The notes under the pieces were generated by a model, which saw only the letters and a list, made by a program, of their open reading frames with translations, ran no database searches and was not told the DNA's origin. A program made the position numbers and the translations under genes. A stretch of DNA of 64,000 nucleotides from Chamaea fasciata. Its lineage: Eukaryota > Chordata > Aves > Passeriformes > Sylviidae. The stretch spans positions 87,953,087 through 88,017,086 of the forward strand of contig JARCOQ010000002.1 in assembly GCA_029207755.1 (NCBI GenBank), read 5' to 3'. Shown one piece after another: positions 52,901-63,000 of the stretch (position 1 is the first letter of the stretch; each line of letters starts with the position of its first letter).

Positions 52901-55387
52901 GGTGAAGTCTTGGTTTGTTGTTGTGTGTCCATTGTTCTTTGCCTCTCACTATTGTAGATCATGTAGATACAGGGAAAATCATCTAGTGATCATACTACTT
53001 ATGGTCTTGTCTTTTAATTCAGGATGGAAAAGTAAAACACAGATTACACTTCTGTATTTTCTGAACCAGAAAAAAAAAGATTAGACTATGACCATTGCAG
53101 ATGATGTTTGGTCTGCATGGATTGTACAACTGTCTAGACTGTAGACTAAAACCTTGTGCACTGATCAGTAAGAGTCTGCATTACCCATTCAAACAGGAAA
53201 TGTTGCATGAAGGTAAAATTCATGCCAGCATATAATAGCAGAAAATGACTTACAATGTCTGACCTAATTCAGAATCGTCAACCTCAAACACTCAGAAATG
53301 CAATCATGACACCAGTCTTGGAACTAATGTAAAATCCTGACTTAAAACACATTGATTATTCTTTTATCTACAGTTTTCTAAGTTCACAGAGAGCATGCTT
53401 CCAGACTTTCCCTGGCAGTCATGAAGGATGAAAACATTGTTTTGAAGGCTGCACTTTTCGCACAATCTTACGCTTCCTGGGGTCAGTGCTCTGAGAGATA
53501 CAATATATTTTGTATGACAATTAAAATTCTTGGCAAAACAGTTTTCAAAGGCAGGGCCTATGATTAGTCACCAGTTATTAGAAAATAATTGGGAAGGCTA
53601 ATGAGGAGCATTTGTTTCCTTCTCTGCAGTTAACTACAGCATTGCCAGTTTGTGAAACTGACACCGGTCAGACCTCTAAAGGGTGAAGTCAGCTCTTTGA
53701 TATTAAGTTGATAATTAAGGCTGTAGACACACAGTAGAGAGCCAAGTAAGAACTTAAACAGAAGTCAGCATGATGTCTTAAGATTGCTGCCTTCACTCAC
53801 AACCTGCAGCTGCTTTTTCAACCACTTGGCCCAACTCAGGGCTACCATCCCTCTGCTCCATTTGCCCAGGCTCTTGGGGTGACATGGTCCAGTAATGTAT
53901 CTATGGATCTGCAGCACATCACTATGCCACTTTTTCAGATCATGGCTGCTGTACAAAGCTGGGATGGGCCAGAGAATCCTGTCCAGGCACACAAATGCTG
54001 CAAGGCTGTGGCTGTGGGACCTCAAGGAAGTTGCCAAGGAACTTGGCCCATGGAGTTTGAGGGCCCATGGGATGAGCTTCCCTGCATCAGTAAACAACTA
54101 CGTATACTTGGAAAATGTTCCTCCCAAGCAAAGAAAGCACCGGTCCCTGGCCTTATACAACTCAGAAATTGGTCATGCAGCCTATTGAATCTCCAGGTAA
54201 GACAATCTCCTCTGTTTCTTTTCTGTTGCCTCTCCCTACACATTTTTTCTGTATGAGAGGGGAGTATCAGCCTGCAGTCCTGAGCAAAGTCCAGTGTGGG
54301 CAATCCTATTTTGCTGACATAACCTTCCACAGCAGTGGAATGCTATATCTGCACCAATGGCTCTAAACTGTTGCACAGCTGTGGCACCTATCAGGAGGTT
54401 GTGTTCCTCCCTTAAAATGGCTGCCCCTCATGGCTGGAAGATGCAGTGCCCGTGTCTCTGCATTGTGCGGAACAGTCAATTATGGGCAGAACTTGGTATT
54501 TAAGTGCAAAACGGAGATTACACAGCAGAGTCAAAACATTTAACAGAAGCATTTTGGATTTCAAAACTGTATGAAAGCTCAGTTTTAACCTTTGAATAGA
54601 GTTCAAAAGATGTCCCTCAGCACACTTCCACTTTTAAATAAACAGGAGAATCAAGGGCCCTGACATTTCCAAAGCCCAAAACACCGGTTTGTTTTCCTTA
54701 CATAAATACTTTGAATCTCAGCAACTGTCTACAAAAGATAACGACAGAATTTGTCATAGTTAAATGTGATCTGCTGATAGATTTAGCTTGCAGTTTTACA
54801 GCACCTTTGGGGAGCTTTGGTCCATTGAATAGAAGAATTTGGATGTATTGTGAGCTCTAAGGACACGTTCTTCCCTTCAACGTTTTTCATAAATGTCATT
54901 GAGGATGCAGCAGCCATGCAGTAAGTGAGAAAAGCAGCTGCCTTACCGTCAGGCTGAATTAGAATCATAGCGCAAATATACTTAAGTGACTCAGCAGTAA
55001 CTAAGTGAGTATTTGGGATCTTTTCTCCCCTGGCAGTGGTCATGTAATTCCCCTTCATCTACATGGGAAAGGACCATATGTTTTAAGCAGAAACTAAATG
55101 TGTAGTGATGTAAACCCTTCAAGATTTTTCTCTTGAGAAAAAAGACAGTGACAGAAGTTTTCCATTATCTTCTGTTATTCTGTTGTTTATGTTATTAAAA
55201 TGAGCATTCTTTTCCAGGTTAGGGAGAATTAAAAATCACCAGGGGTGCCCAGGGGTTTTTTATGTTTCCATTTGTTAGTGACACAATATTAACAACCCCA
55301 CATGTATAAATGGAGTTTATTAGACTATTGATACCTTTAAAAGGCAGTTTTGAAAATCAGGAGTAGCAGCTTTTGAAAGAAATTATT
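49906..55387. other. Intergenic, no gene recognised
   Basis: Frames here are short. The longest, about 125 codons at 53,879-54,256, overlaps an open frame of similar size on the other strand and has no recognised domain. A donor-like CAG|GTAAGA has GT at 54,197. An AT-rich patch with a small dyad (AAATAAATT / AATTTATTT) lies at 52,286-52,305. No transposon was recognised. Confidence 0.55.
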
Positions 55388-55560
55388 CACAGAATCATAG
55401 AATAAATTAGGTTTTGGAAAGATTTCTCAGATCTTGGAGTCCAACCTATATTAACTTGGATTCGGTGTATTTTCTCCCCAATGGACTAACAGAGTGATCA
55501 AACACCTTTGCTGTCCACCTCTGAAGTGGACAATGTTGTTTTCCAGATCTTCAATTTACC
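55388..55560 (-). mobile_element. CR1 3' end, minus strand, divergent
   Basis: The plus strand starts CACAGAATCATAGAATAAAT, then AGGTTTTGGAAAGATTTCTC and GGAGTCCAACCTAT, matching the complement of a CR1 3' tail of another subtype (the GGTTGGAAAAGACC type). The first 70 bases are clear; beyond that the match fades, so the right boundary is approximate. It is older-looking than the other short copies. Confidence 0.75.
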
Positions 55561-57829
55561 AGTCCCTCTGTCTCACATCCCTGCTAAAATATCTCCCTAT
55601 GAGTATTAGCTCATATTCTAGACAGAGCAGCTGGTGAGAAAACCTGATGTATCTGGAGAAAAGATCAGGTATTTGCACAGAAGGCAGAAGGAGCCACATC
55701 TGGGAGGTGGTTGTCTCCTGCCACAATGCGTGTAAATACCATAGTGTGGTTTGGATCTGCATGGCTGGGATCCCTCTGTTCACATGCCCATCCTATGGAA
55801 GCCACCGCTCTGCCAGGCCAGTGGTAAAGCACAAGCAGCAGCACATAGGGGACAGAAAATGGATAGTCATGAAAAAAGAAAGGCAAAGAAAAAATAAAGA
55901 ACTATAAGCCAAAAGACATGCTATTGTTTTTTTAGCATCTTGTGCAAGACACGAACATCAAGATGAATTGACTGACATTATGTAATTGAAAGTAGATCTA
56001 TCACACAACCTCTGGGTCTGGGGTTTGCATGTAACCCTGTTTGAAGCAGCAGCATGAGGCATGCTGTTTCTTTGCCAAAGACATAGATACATATTTCTAT
56101 TACTTACCCATTTTTTTACTTTTTAGTATATAGTTATGGCCTTAGGCTGGGAAAAATATTTATGCTCTTCCCTCCGGTGTATATATTTTCTAAGGACAAC
56201 ACCACTCTTATGCATATGCAAAAGTGCATGCTTTACATATTTACTTTCTTTATACAAAACAGTGTGCCTGCCACATCATGTACTGCTTTCACTTCTGTGC
56301 ATATTCCCCCAAATTTATCATCTTCTCATATTTAGAACGTAATTCTCACTCAAATCACAAGCAGCCAGCTCTTCTTAATAACAGTTATTTCAGAGATAAC
56401 AGCTAATTATGACATTTTAAAAGGCATACATTAATGTTTCAGTAGGCTCAATATTTTGAAATACTACTCAGGGCAACATCTTGTTTGTTTTTGTGGGAAA
56501 ACCTAAGGATCCATTCAGCAAATAGGCAGTTAAAACATCCTTCAACACACAAACCCTTGCAAACACTTTCTACAGTGTCTTCTATTCATCATAAGCCACA
56601 CTTTGGAAAAAAAAAAAAGCTTTAATGGATCGCTTCTTAATGTAATTAAGTATATTTAACAACAGTATGCTTCAGAGTCCTTAAATTAGTCCTTTGCCTC
56701 AAGACAATGCATTCATCCAAATCCCTCCCTAAAACATTCTTATTCTGTAAATCCTATTAGCATTAATCTACTAAAGTTAGGTGTGTTTTATCATTTTTTT
56801 TTTCAGATACCTGGAAAGCTTTGAGAGCTACTGCTTATTCAGCAGCTTATGGTTCCTTCTGGAGTCTAACTCAACCTGGAAATTTTGAAGGTTTCATGCC
56901 ACCTTTCCTTGGACATCCTCAATTCAACAGCACGATAGGGAAAAGAACAAAGCGGAGGATTTATTGTAGGATGGCATTAGCAAGGGTGTGGTAAGAAGGG
57001 ACAAAACTGAGACCGAAACCTAACTGTGTACTATAAATGCAAAGGAGAGAAGGGATAATTCACCTCTCTTTTATCACTTCCACAGTTCATTTTGTTCCAG
57101 AAACAACAGAGACTTTTATCTGAAAGTCCTTGGATGACCGATCCAATTTAAATTCAGCCTAAGCCTCTGCAGGCTGGAGTGAGGCCTGACCATGCTGTGA
57201 GGCGGAGCCAGCAGGGACCCCAAATATTTTCCAGCTCTAAAAAAGCATGGTCAGATTATTGTTTCAAAAGGAAGATTAACACCACTCTGAACTGAAGTCA
57301 AATGCATGCACGAAAAGCCAGGAAAGGGGATTTCTGTTCCTCCCTGAGGTGCATGCACAGTCTTTCTTGGAAGAAAGAAGTGGCCGCATTTTCCTTTCAG
57401 GTTTATCTCACAGGCACGTGAAAGGCACTTGGGGCTTCCCAAACCATCAATTAAATGTTGTGAGAATTTGTAAAAGTTAACAACGGGAAGAGGGAGTTAT
57501 TTGAGGATTTCTAAATCATTTTAAGCAGGAGCATGGAAAGACTGCTGGGCATACATTTTTAAGTCACCCTATTTCAAGGTTCTAAAATCTTTGTCGCAAG
57601 ATCTCACTGCTAGATTAAGTTTGGTCACAGAAAACAAGACAGCAGGGCTGCTGACTTTAATTTGGATTCAGAAAGAGTGGTGTTGCCTAAGCCTTGCTAC
57701 CCAAGCCAGGAAATGTCTCCTGAGGAGAACCAGTAGGGCTAACACTCCAGCCTCCTCTCCCTCAAAGCTGCCATGTCGTAAAGGGTTTACAATATTTTAG
57801 AGTGGCTTCCCCCCCTTCCCACCCCGAGG
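55561..57829. other. Intergenic upstream of CpG island
   Basis: No gene was recognised. It contains one exon-like segment (56,807-56,990, listed separately), an A-run near 56,608-56,619 and otherwise single-copy-looking DNA. GC and CpG begin to rise at about 57,830. Confidence 0.55.
56807..56990 (+). other. Exon-like segment between splice-signal matches
   Basis: An acceptor-like TTTATCATTTTTTTTTTCAG ends at 56,806, with a plausible branch-point A in CTAATCTACTAAAG upstream. A donor-like GTG|GTAAGA has its GT at 56,991. The enclosed 184 bases have one frame open for about 28 codons (YLESFESYCLFSSLWFLL) before a stop, so a coding exon is unlikely; a non-coding RNA exon is possible. Such pairs also arise by chance in windows of this size. 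Confidence 0.2.
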
Positions 57830-58071
57830 CATGATCGTTCCCCACAGATCAGGGACATTACCGGGGGGAGTGTGCCAAGGGGAAAGCACCAGGGCTGGCA
57901 AGTTGGCTATTCCCACTAGAGACCGGGGCCACCACGGGGGGCTTCTGTCCTCTGCCACCACGCATGGAGGTCTTTCCCGTGAGTGGAGGGGCACAGCGGC
58001 CGGCACGGACTGGACATACACTCAGCCACGGGGCTCTGCTTCAGAACTGGCTTACCCCAGGGCCCGGCTTG
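57830..58071 (+). promoter_or_regulatory. GC/CpG-rich left shoulder of the island
   Basis: CpG dinucleotides become frequent here (ACCGGGGGG, ACCACGGGG, CAGCGGCCGGCACGG) after a CpG-poor flank. The stretch is separated from the main island only by the CR1 copy at 58,072-58,300, so it was probably continuous with the island before that insertion. Confidence 0.55.
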
Positions 58072-58300
58072 AAGTGTGTCAGGGGAGATTTAGGTTGGGC
58101 ATTAGAAGATTCTTCACCCAGAGGGTGGTTGGGCACTGGAACAGGCACCCCAGGGAAGTAGTCACCAAACCTGACAGAGTTCAAGAAGCACTTGGACAAC
58201 GCTTTCAGCACATGGTGGTGGAGTGTCCACAGCTGGCAAAGAGTTGGACTCGATGAACCTTGTGGGTCCCTTCCAACACAGGATATTCTCTGATTCTGTG
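58072..58300 (+). mobile_element. CR1 3' end, plus strand, at island edge
   Basis: CR1 3' sequence runs from GTGTGTCAGGGGAGATTTAG through TTCTTCACCCAGAGGGTGGT and GAGTTGGACTCGATGAACCT to the tail GATATTCTCTGATTCTGTG. One frame still reads the C-terminal ORF2 text (FRLGIRRFFTQRVVGHWNR). It is 5'-truncated, about 230 bp, and of the same subtype as the copy at 49,774. It lies between the GC-rich shoulder and the dense island. Confidence 0.93.
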
Positions 58301-58937
58301 GCCAGGGCTGGCTGCCGCGCCCATCAGCCTCAGCCGAGGTCACAACACCGCCCGACCCGGCTGATACACGGGGCGCCGAGGCTGAAACTTCGCCCCGGAA
58401 CCGGCAGGGAAGAGAAGGGCCGGGAAGAGCTGGGGCCGCAGCCACCCCGCGGCTAATGGGCGTCGGCGGAAGCGCCCCAATACCACGGCTGGAAATTCCC
58501 CGGCGGCAGCGGCCCCGAGCCCCGGGCCCGTGAAGCCCCCGGTCCGTGGCAGCCTCGGGGCGAACCGCGGCGCGCCCCTCCCCCCTCCGGGGCGCTTTCC
58601 CCGGCCCGGCACCGAAGCGCGCACGTCCCCCCATCCCCGGGTCGTTCAACGTTCGCCACTGCTGTTCCCAACCGCTTCCGCTCCCAGCGGGGCAGCTTGT
58701 CCGGGAGCGCCGGGTCTGGAAGGGGGAGGAGGTGTCAGGGCGCACCAGCCGGGCCGGGCCCCCTTTGCCCCGCCCCGCGGTCCCGGAGAGGTCCCCCCGC
58801 AGAGGGGAGGGAGTCGCCCAGGCTGTCCCTGCCCGTCCTTCCTGAGCTGGGGCGGGGGAGCAGCGGCCCTCCCGGCGGGCAAGGGGGAGCCCGGGGAGCT
58901 CCTCCCGCGCGATCCCGGCAGCGGCAGCGGCAGGAAG

Positions 58938-58984
58938 GGCAGGGCGGGGGCGGGGGCTGTGCCTGTGCCGGGGGGGGGCGGTTC
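58938..58984 (+). promoter_or_regulatory. Clustered G-runs, G-quadruplex potential
   Basis: G-runs of 3, 5, 5 and 9 bases (in GGGCGGGGGCGGGGGC and CCGGGGGGGGGCGG) lie within 47 bases of the island on the plus strand. This fits the loose pattern for a G-quadruplex, and the first part also carries overlapping GC boxes. Confidence 0.6.
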
Positions 58985-58995
58985 GCGGAGGAGGG

Positions 58996-59016
58996 GCCGC
59001 CGCCGCCGCCGCCGCC
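58996..59016 (+). repeat. (GCC)7 trinucleotide repeat
   Basis: Seven perfect GCC units follow GAGGGG and precede GGGCGCAGC. GCC/CGG runs are common in the 5' untranslated part of vertebrate CpG-island genes, which fits the reading of this region as a first exon or its near promoter. Confidence 0.95.
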
Positions 59017-59039
59017 GGGCGCAGCAGGCAGAGGGAAGG

Positions 59040-59324
59040 CAGAGAGCGGAGCTGCCGCCGCCGTTGCCGCCGCGGAGGGCCGGGGCCTTGGACGCGTCCG
59101 GCGAAGAGCGCAGGAGGAGAAGGAAGGGGAAGAGGGGGGAGCCAGCCGGCCCCTCTCGGAGGACGCGGCCCGCATCCGCCTGGGGAAGGGCAGAGGGAAG
59201 CGGAGGGGGAGCGAGCGGGCGCTGCTGCCGCCGCCGAGGAGACAAAGAAGCGGAGCCCGCCTGGGCTGGGAGCCTCCCCGCCGCCGCCGCCCGCCCCGCT
59301 CCGCTCCCCGCCGGCCGGCCGGAG
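59040..59324 (+). other. Probable first exon (5' UTR), gene unknown
   Basis: The right edge is set by a strong donor, GGCCGGAG|GTGAGC, with GT at 59,325. The left edge is only a guess, since no initiator or TATA element fixes the start site. The segment is purine-rich and GCC-rich, like many long vertebrate 5' UTRs (GGAGACAAAGAAGCGGAGCC near 59,237). There is no convincing coding start in good context before the donor, so it is likely untranslated. Alternative donors at 59,415 (CGG|GTAAGG) and 60,006 (CAG|GTAAAG) would give longer first exons. Confidence 0.4.
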
Positions 59325-59882
59325 GTGAGCGCGGCCGCGGGCGGGACTGGGATGGGGCCGGGGCGGGGGCTTGGGCCCGCCGCAAACTTGTGGCGGCCGC
59401 GGGGGACGACGCGGGTAAGGGGCGCCGGGAGCCGGGGAAAGGCGGGTGTCACCTGGGCGGCCGAGGCTCCGCGACCGCCCCGCGCAGGAAGGGGCCGCTA
59501 CCTGCCGGGGGTGGCACGGGGGGCCCGGAGCGGGAGGAGGTGTTTGTGTGCCACGTCCAGTTGCGGGGGGGGCTCGGGGGCGGCTCCTCCTCATCCTCCC
59601 GAGTTGCTGCTTCTGTGTGTGTGCGCGTGTGACAGCCGCTGCTTTGTGCCGCCCGGCTGGGGGGCAGCGCCGGGCCGGGACGCCACCCCCCACACCCCTC
59701 GCGGGGCTCCGGTGAATGGAGGCGGCGTATCCGGCGGCTGCGGGGCAGCGCCGGGGGAAGGCGGGCAGCGCCTCCCGGCCGGAGCGCGGCGCAACCCGAA
59801 AGTTTCCCGAGCGGGAGCGGGAGCGCCGCCGCCCCGCACGGGGACCGGCGGGTGGCCGGGCACACCGGGCTGCGGCGGGGAC

Positions 59883-60005
59883 ATGGCCCTCGGCCCGCTC
59901 AATTCGTTTTGCTTTCCGTCACCGACTTTCGACTTTAGTAGGGCTGCGGCTGGGGGTTTTCTCAAGGAGCGCCGTGCACTGTGGCCTCGGTCGATGCCAG
60001 TGCAG
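59883..60005 (+). CDS. Possible short N-terminal coding exon, speculative
   Basis: An ATG at 59,883-59,888 sits in good context (GGGACATGG, G at -3 and G at +4). The frame reads MALGPLNSFCFPSP... for 41 codons to a donor-like CAG|GTAAAG with GT at 60,006. I do not recognise the peptide. This is at the right edge of the CpG island, where an alternative first exon could end. It may equally be untranslated sequence, as open frames are easy to find in such GC-rich DNA. Confidence 0.15.
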
Positions 60006-60010
60006 GTAAA

Positions 60011-63000
60011 GGACATAAAGGTAAAATTACATCTCATGTACTGAGTGTTCAGTGAAGCGCATCGCTGCGTGTTTTGGGAAGAAGATTACTGAAGTTTATA
60101 AGTCTTCTTGCTCTGTTTCAAATGAAAAATGTGCCCAAGCTAACAGCTGCCCTTTGCTGGCGGGGTAGGCACTTTGGCCTATCTCAGATCAGGTTGTCAG
60201 ATCGGGATTCAGGTTTGTAATTCAGCTCTGACCTGCAGCTGGCTGATCGTTGAGGGCTCTCGGCTCTAGTTCCTATATGTTAATGTCTTCCACTGTTTTT
60301 TAACAGTGAACGTGGCCCTCTGCGTGCATCAGGGTTATTCCGTGAATTCTGTGTAGTATTTCACTCGGAACTGTCAATTTTTTGTCAAACAAAGAGAAAC
60401 CTTTTATTATTTTAAAAGTTGAATGGTGACTGAAAGTCGGCAAGAATTTAAAGCATTCTTCAGCTTGAACAGTGTTTCTTCCCATGAAGGATTTTTGTTT
60501 CTGAGGAACATACTGCTGCTGTCCTAGCAGCTCAGCGTGGGAGAATTAGACTTCTCTTTCATGAAATGTGGTAGTGGCCTTTGTAAAAACAAATTTTCAT
60601 GGCCTAACCACGCGTGGTTTATATCATTGGGAGTTTGGACTGGTAACTTAATATGGAGGAATTTGAAAGGACTCACTGGGTAGGAGATTATGAAGAATTT
60701 CTGTTTGAAAGTACTTGTTTTGCCATTGCTTTTTAGGAATCTGAAGCAGTCAGCACCACAGATGATGTTAATGGTACTGTGTTTTCATTTTTAGGATTAT
60801 GATTTCTGATGTAATGTTGTTGCTTCTCTGAAATACTGATTTCACAACTCTGGAAATTGAAAGCCTCTGTCTCACTCAAGTGCGTTTAAGAAGTTAAGCA
60901 GATCGTTTTGTCTTTGTAACTGACTTTCCTCTTGTGACTTTGTCAGAAGATGTCACTTTTGGGAACAGTGAATAAATGTAGCAATAGAAGGCACCTGTAC
61001 CATGAAGATCAAGTCTGTAATTAGCAAATATTTTTATATAGGCCATGAAACAGATACAGATTCATTATAATGTTAGCTCTTATTGCTGTTGTTCTGTCTA
61101 TTGCAACATTAGTTGTTGCACTTGGTTCTTACTTCTACCGCATTACATTTCCGACTGCTTTTGTGGAAAAAAAAATTATACACAAAATTTTTGCTATATT
61201 TTCCCAAAACTAACAGCAGAGTTAGCCCTTGATAGTCTGGATGATCCTTTTTATTACATCCTGGCGACTGAACATATGATAAATTCAGAACTTCAGTCTT
61301 TGCCTTGTTGCTGTACAGAAAGGGAACTTACCTCCCTTTCCTCTCTTCTGTTTTCCTGGCTAGCTGTCTGAAAGCTTAAGGAACGGTATTTGCTCTCTTC
61401 CGTGTCACCTTCCATCTGCTGTTAGCTAAAGAAGAGGCACAAGGTCAGGGGTGTCTGCTGCTTTTCCAGCCTTAGTTTTTTTGTCCCTTGTGTTGCTGTT
61501 GGTATGTTAATCCTTTGCAGCGCTCATGGCTTTCTCAGTAGAAACTATAACAGTAGCGACTGGAAAAGTGATACCCAGATAGCTCTTTTTGCTGGTCGTG
61601 GTCTTGAGCAGCAGCAAAACTACCCAGAGTATCTGCATTTTTCATGCTCCTTGAGCATAAAAGCTGCTTCCAGACTCGTGGAGGCAGGTGTTGTATCAAT
61701 TTACTTGCCGCAGGTTTGAAATCAAAACCAAGGCATCTTTGAATGTAAAGCAAACATTCTAGAGAAATATTTTTTGTTTGTATGGAGGGACTGATGGTTT
61801 CTAAGCCGTGGGTATTCCCAAGCCCCACTCCCACTGTGTTTTGAGGAAGGAGAATTGCTGATGTGGATTTGATAGAGGTGTTTGAGGGAGTTTTTAGATA
61901 GCTGAAAACTGAAACCAGACGCTGCTGTGTTTTGGTTAGTTTGGTCAGCCCAGGGTGAAGGTGCTGGGTGCTCGTCGCTGGACACCCTGCTCCCCCAAAG
62001 TAGGTCATTGGCGTGCCGAAGAGGCGGAGAGTTGGGGCACTCTGCAAGGAGAGCTTTCTGCTTCTCATGAAATCATAAACTTAAAGATAGTATGCTTTGG
62101 CCTTGTATTTACTGGGTCCGCAGAAATGTTGTAGAACAATAGTTTCCAGGGAGTGAAAGTCAGGAATTCTCGCTAGTTCCTGAAGTGAACGATGTTTAGA
62201 GTTGGGATGGTGTTTGTAATGTGGGAAATAGCTTTGTTTTGCTGTGCCGAGGGGAGGAAGTGAGGCCTGCACTAATCATTTCACCTGTGCACGATTGTCC
62301 AGTCTTTACTACGTGAATTCCTGGTGCACTTTTTGAGAAACAACTTTTCTGTTTGTTTTGCTTCGCAGATTTATGTGTGTTGGCCCAGGAATCCAAAAGT
62401 TATTTCTGTTTTAGGTAGTTCCAATTTAAATTTTTCCTGCAAATTAATTAGGCCCATTAGTTTTCTCATAATAATGTAGTCAATAGTGTTCTGCCCAATT
62501 AAACTGTTGTTCTGTTCAGTAGTGGGTAAAGTAATTCTTCCAAATGCTAAATTTTTGTTGTTTTTTTTTTTTTTTCCTTGAAGTAATCCTTTTTCCCCAT
62601 CGTGAGAATTCTTAATTGTTTCATAAATGCTGATGACATGAGTAAGTTGAAAGTGCATAACATGAAATACGTATTTTTATATTCAATTAAGTATATGTGA
62701 GACAACAAATCAATTTGTTTCTTGCCATTAATGAAGGGAGTTCATATTTTAAACCCAGCATAAATAATAACTGTGTGCAATGAGGTGGCCTGACAGTGTA
62801 CATTTTTAAGCTTTCATAGAGTACTGCAAATTTTAAAAATTCAGGTGTGGAGGAATAAATCTTGATTAGAGAATAGCAACCCATTGCATTTTAAATTACT
62901 GCAGCTATACACAAAACTCTGGTGTCAGTGAAGTTTTAGAAATACTCATGCTATGAAAAGCATTTGTTAGAGTGGAAGCTCAGGTATGCTGGTATAGCCT

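Larger units (their letters stand above)
58301..60010 (+). promoter_or_regulatory. CpG island promoter
   Basis: This is about 1.7 kb of very GC-rich, CpG-dense DNA with sharp contrast to both flanks. It has GC-box (Sp/KLF-type) matches such as GCCCCGCCCCGCGG near 58,767, GGGCGGGGGCGGGG near 58,940 and repeated CCGCCC. No TATA box or CCAAT box is evident. Two NotI sites (GCGGCCGC at 59,331-59,338 and 59,393-59,400) fall within it. Plus-strand splice donors at 59,325, 59,415 and 60,006 suggest transcription to the right. Minus-strand donor-like matches near 59,452 and 59,499 leave divergent transcription possible. All frames are open for hundreds of codons because stop codons are AT-rich. The regulated gene lies beyond the window and is not identified. 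Confidence 0.88.

Noticed and set aside
53765..54256. Possible LTR or gene fragment with frames open on both strands
   Set aside because: No terminal repeats, primer-binding site, polypurine tract or recognisable protein motif.
58041..60044. Very long overlapping open frames on both strands (up to 550 codons)
   Set aside because: Stop codons are rare in such GC-rich DNA; all frames are open at once, the products are Pro/Arg/Gly/Ala-rich with no domain, and one frame even runs through the CR1 copy.
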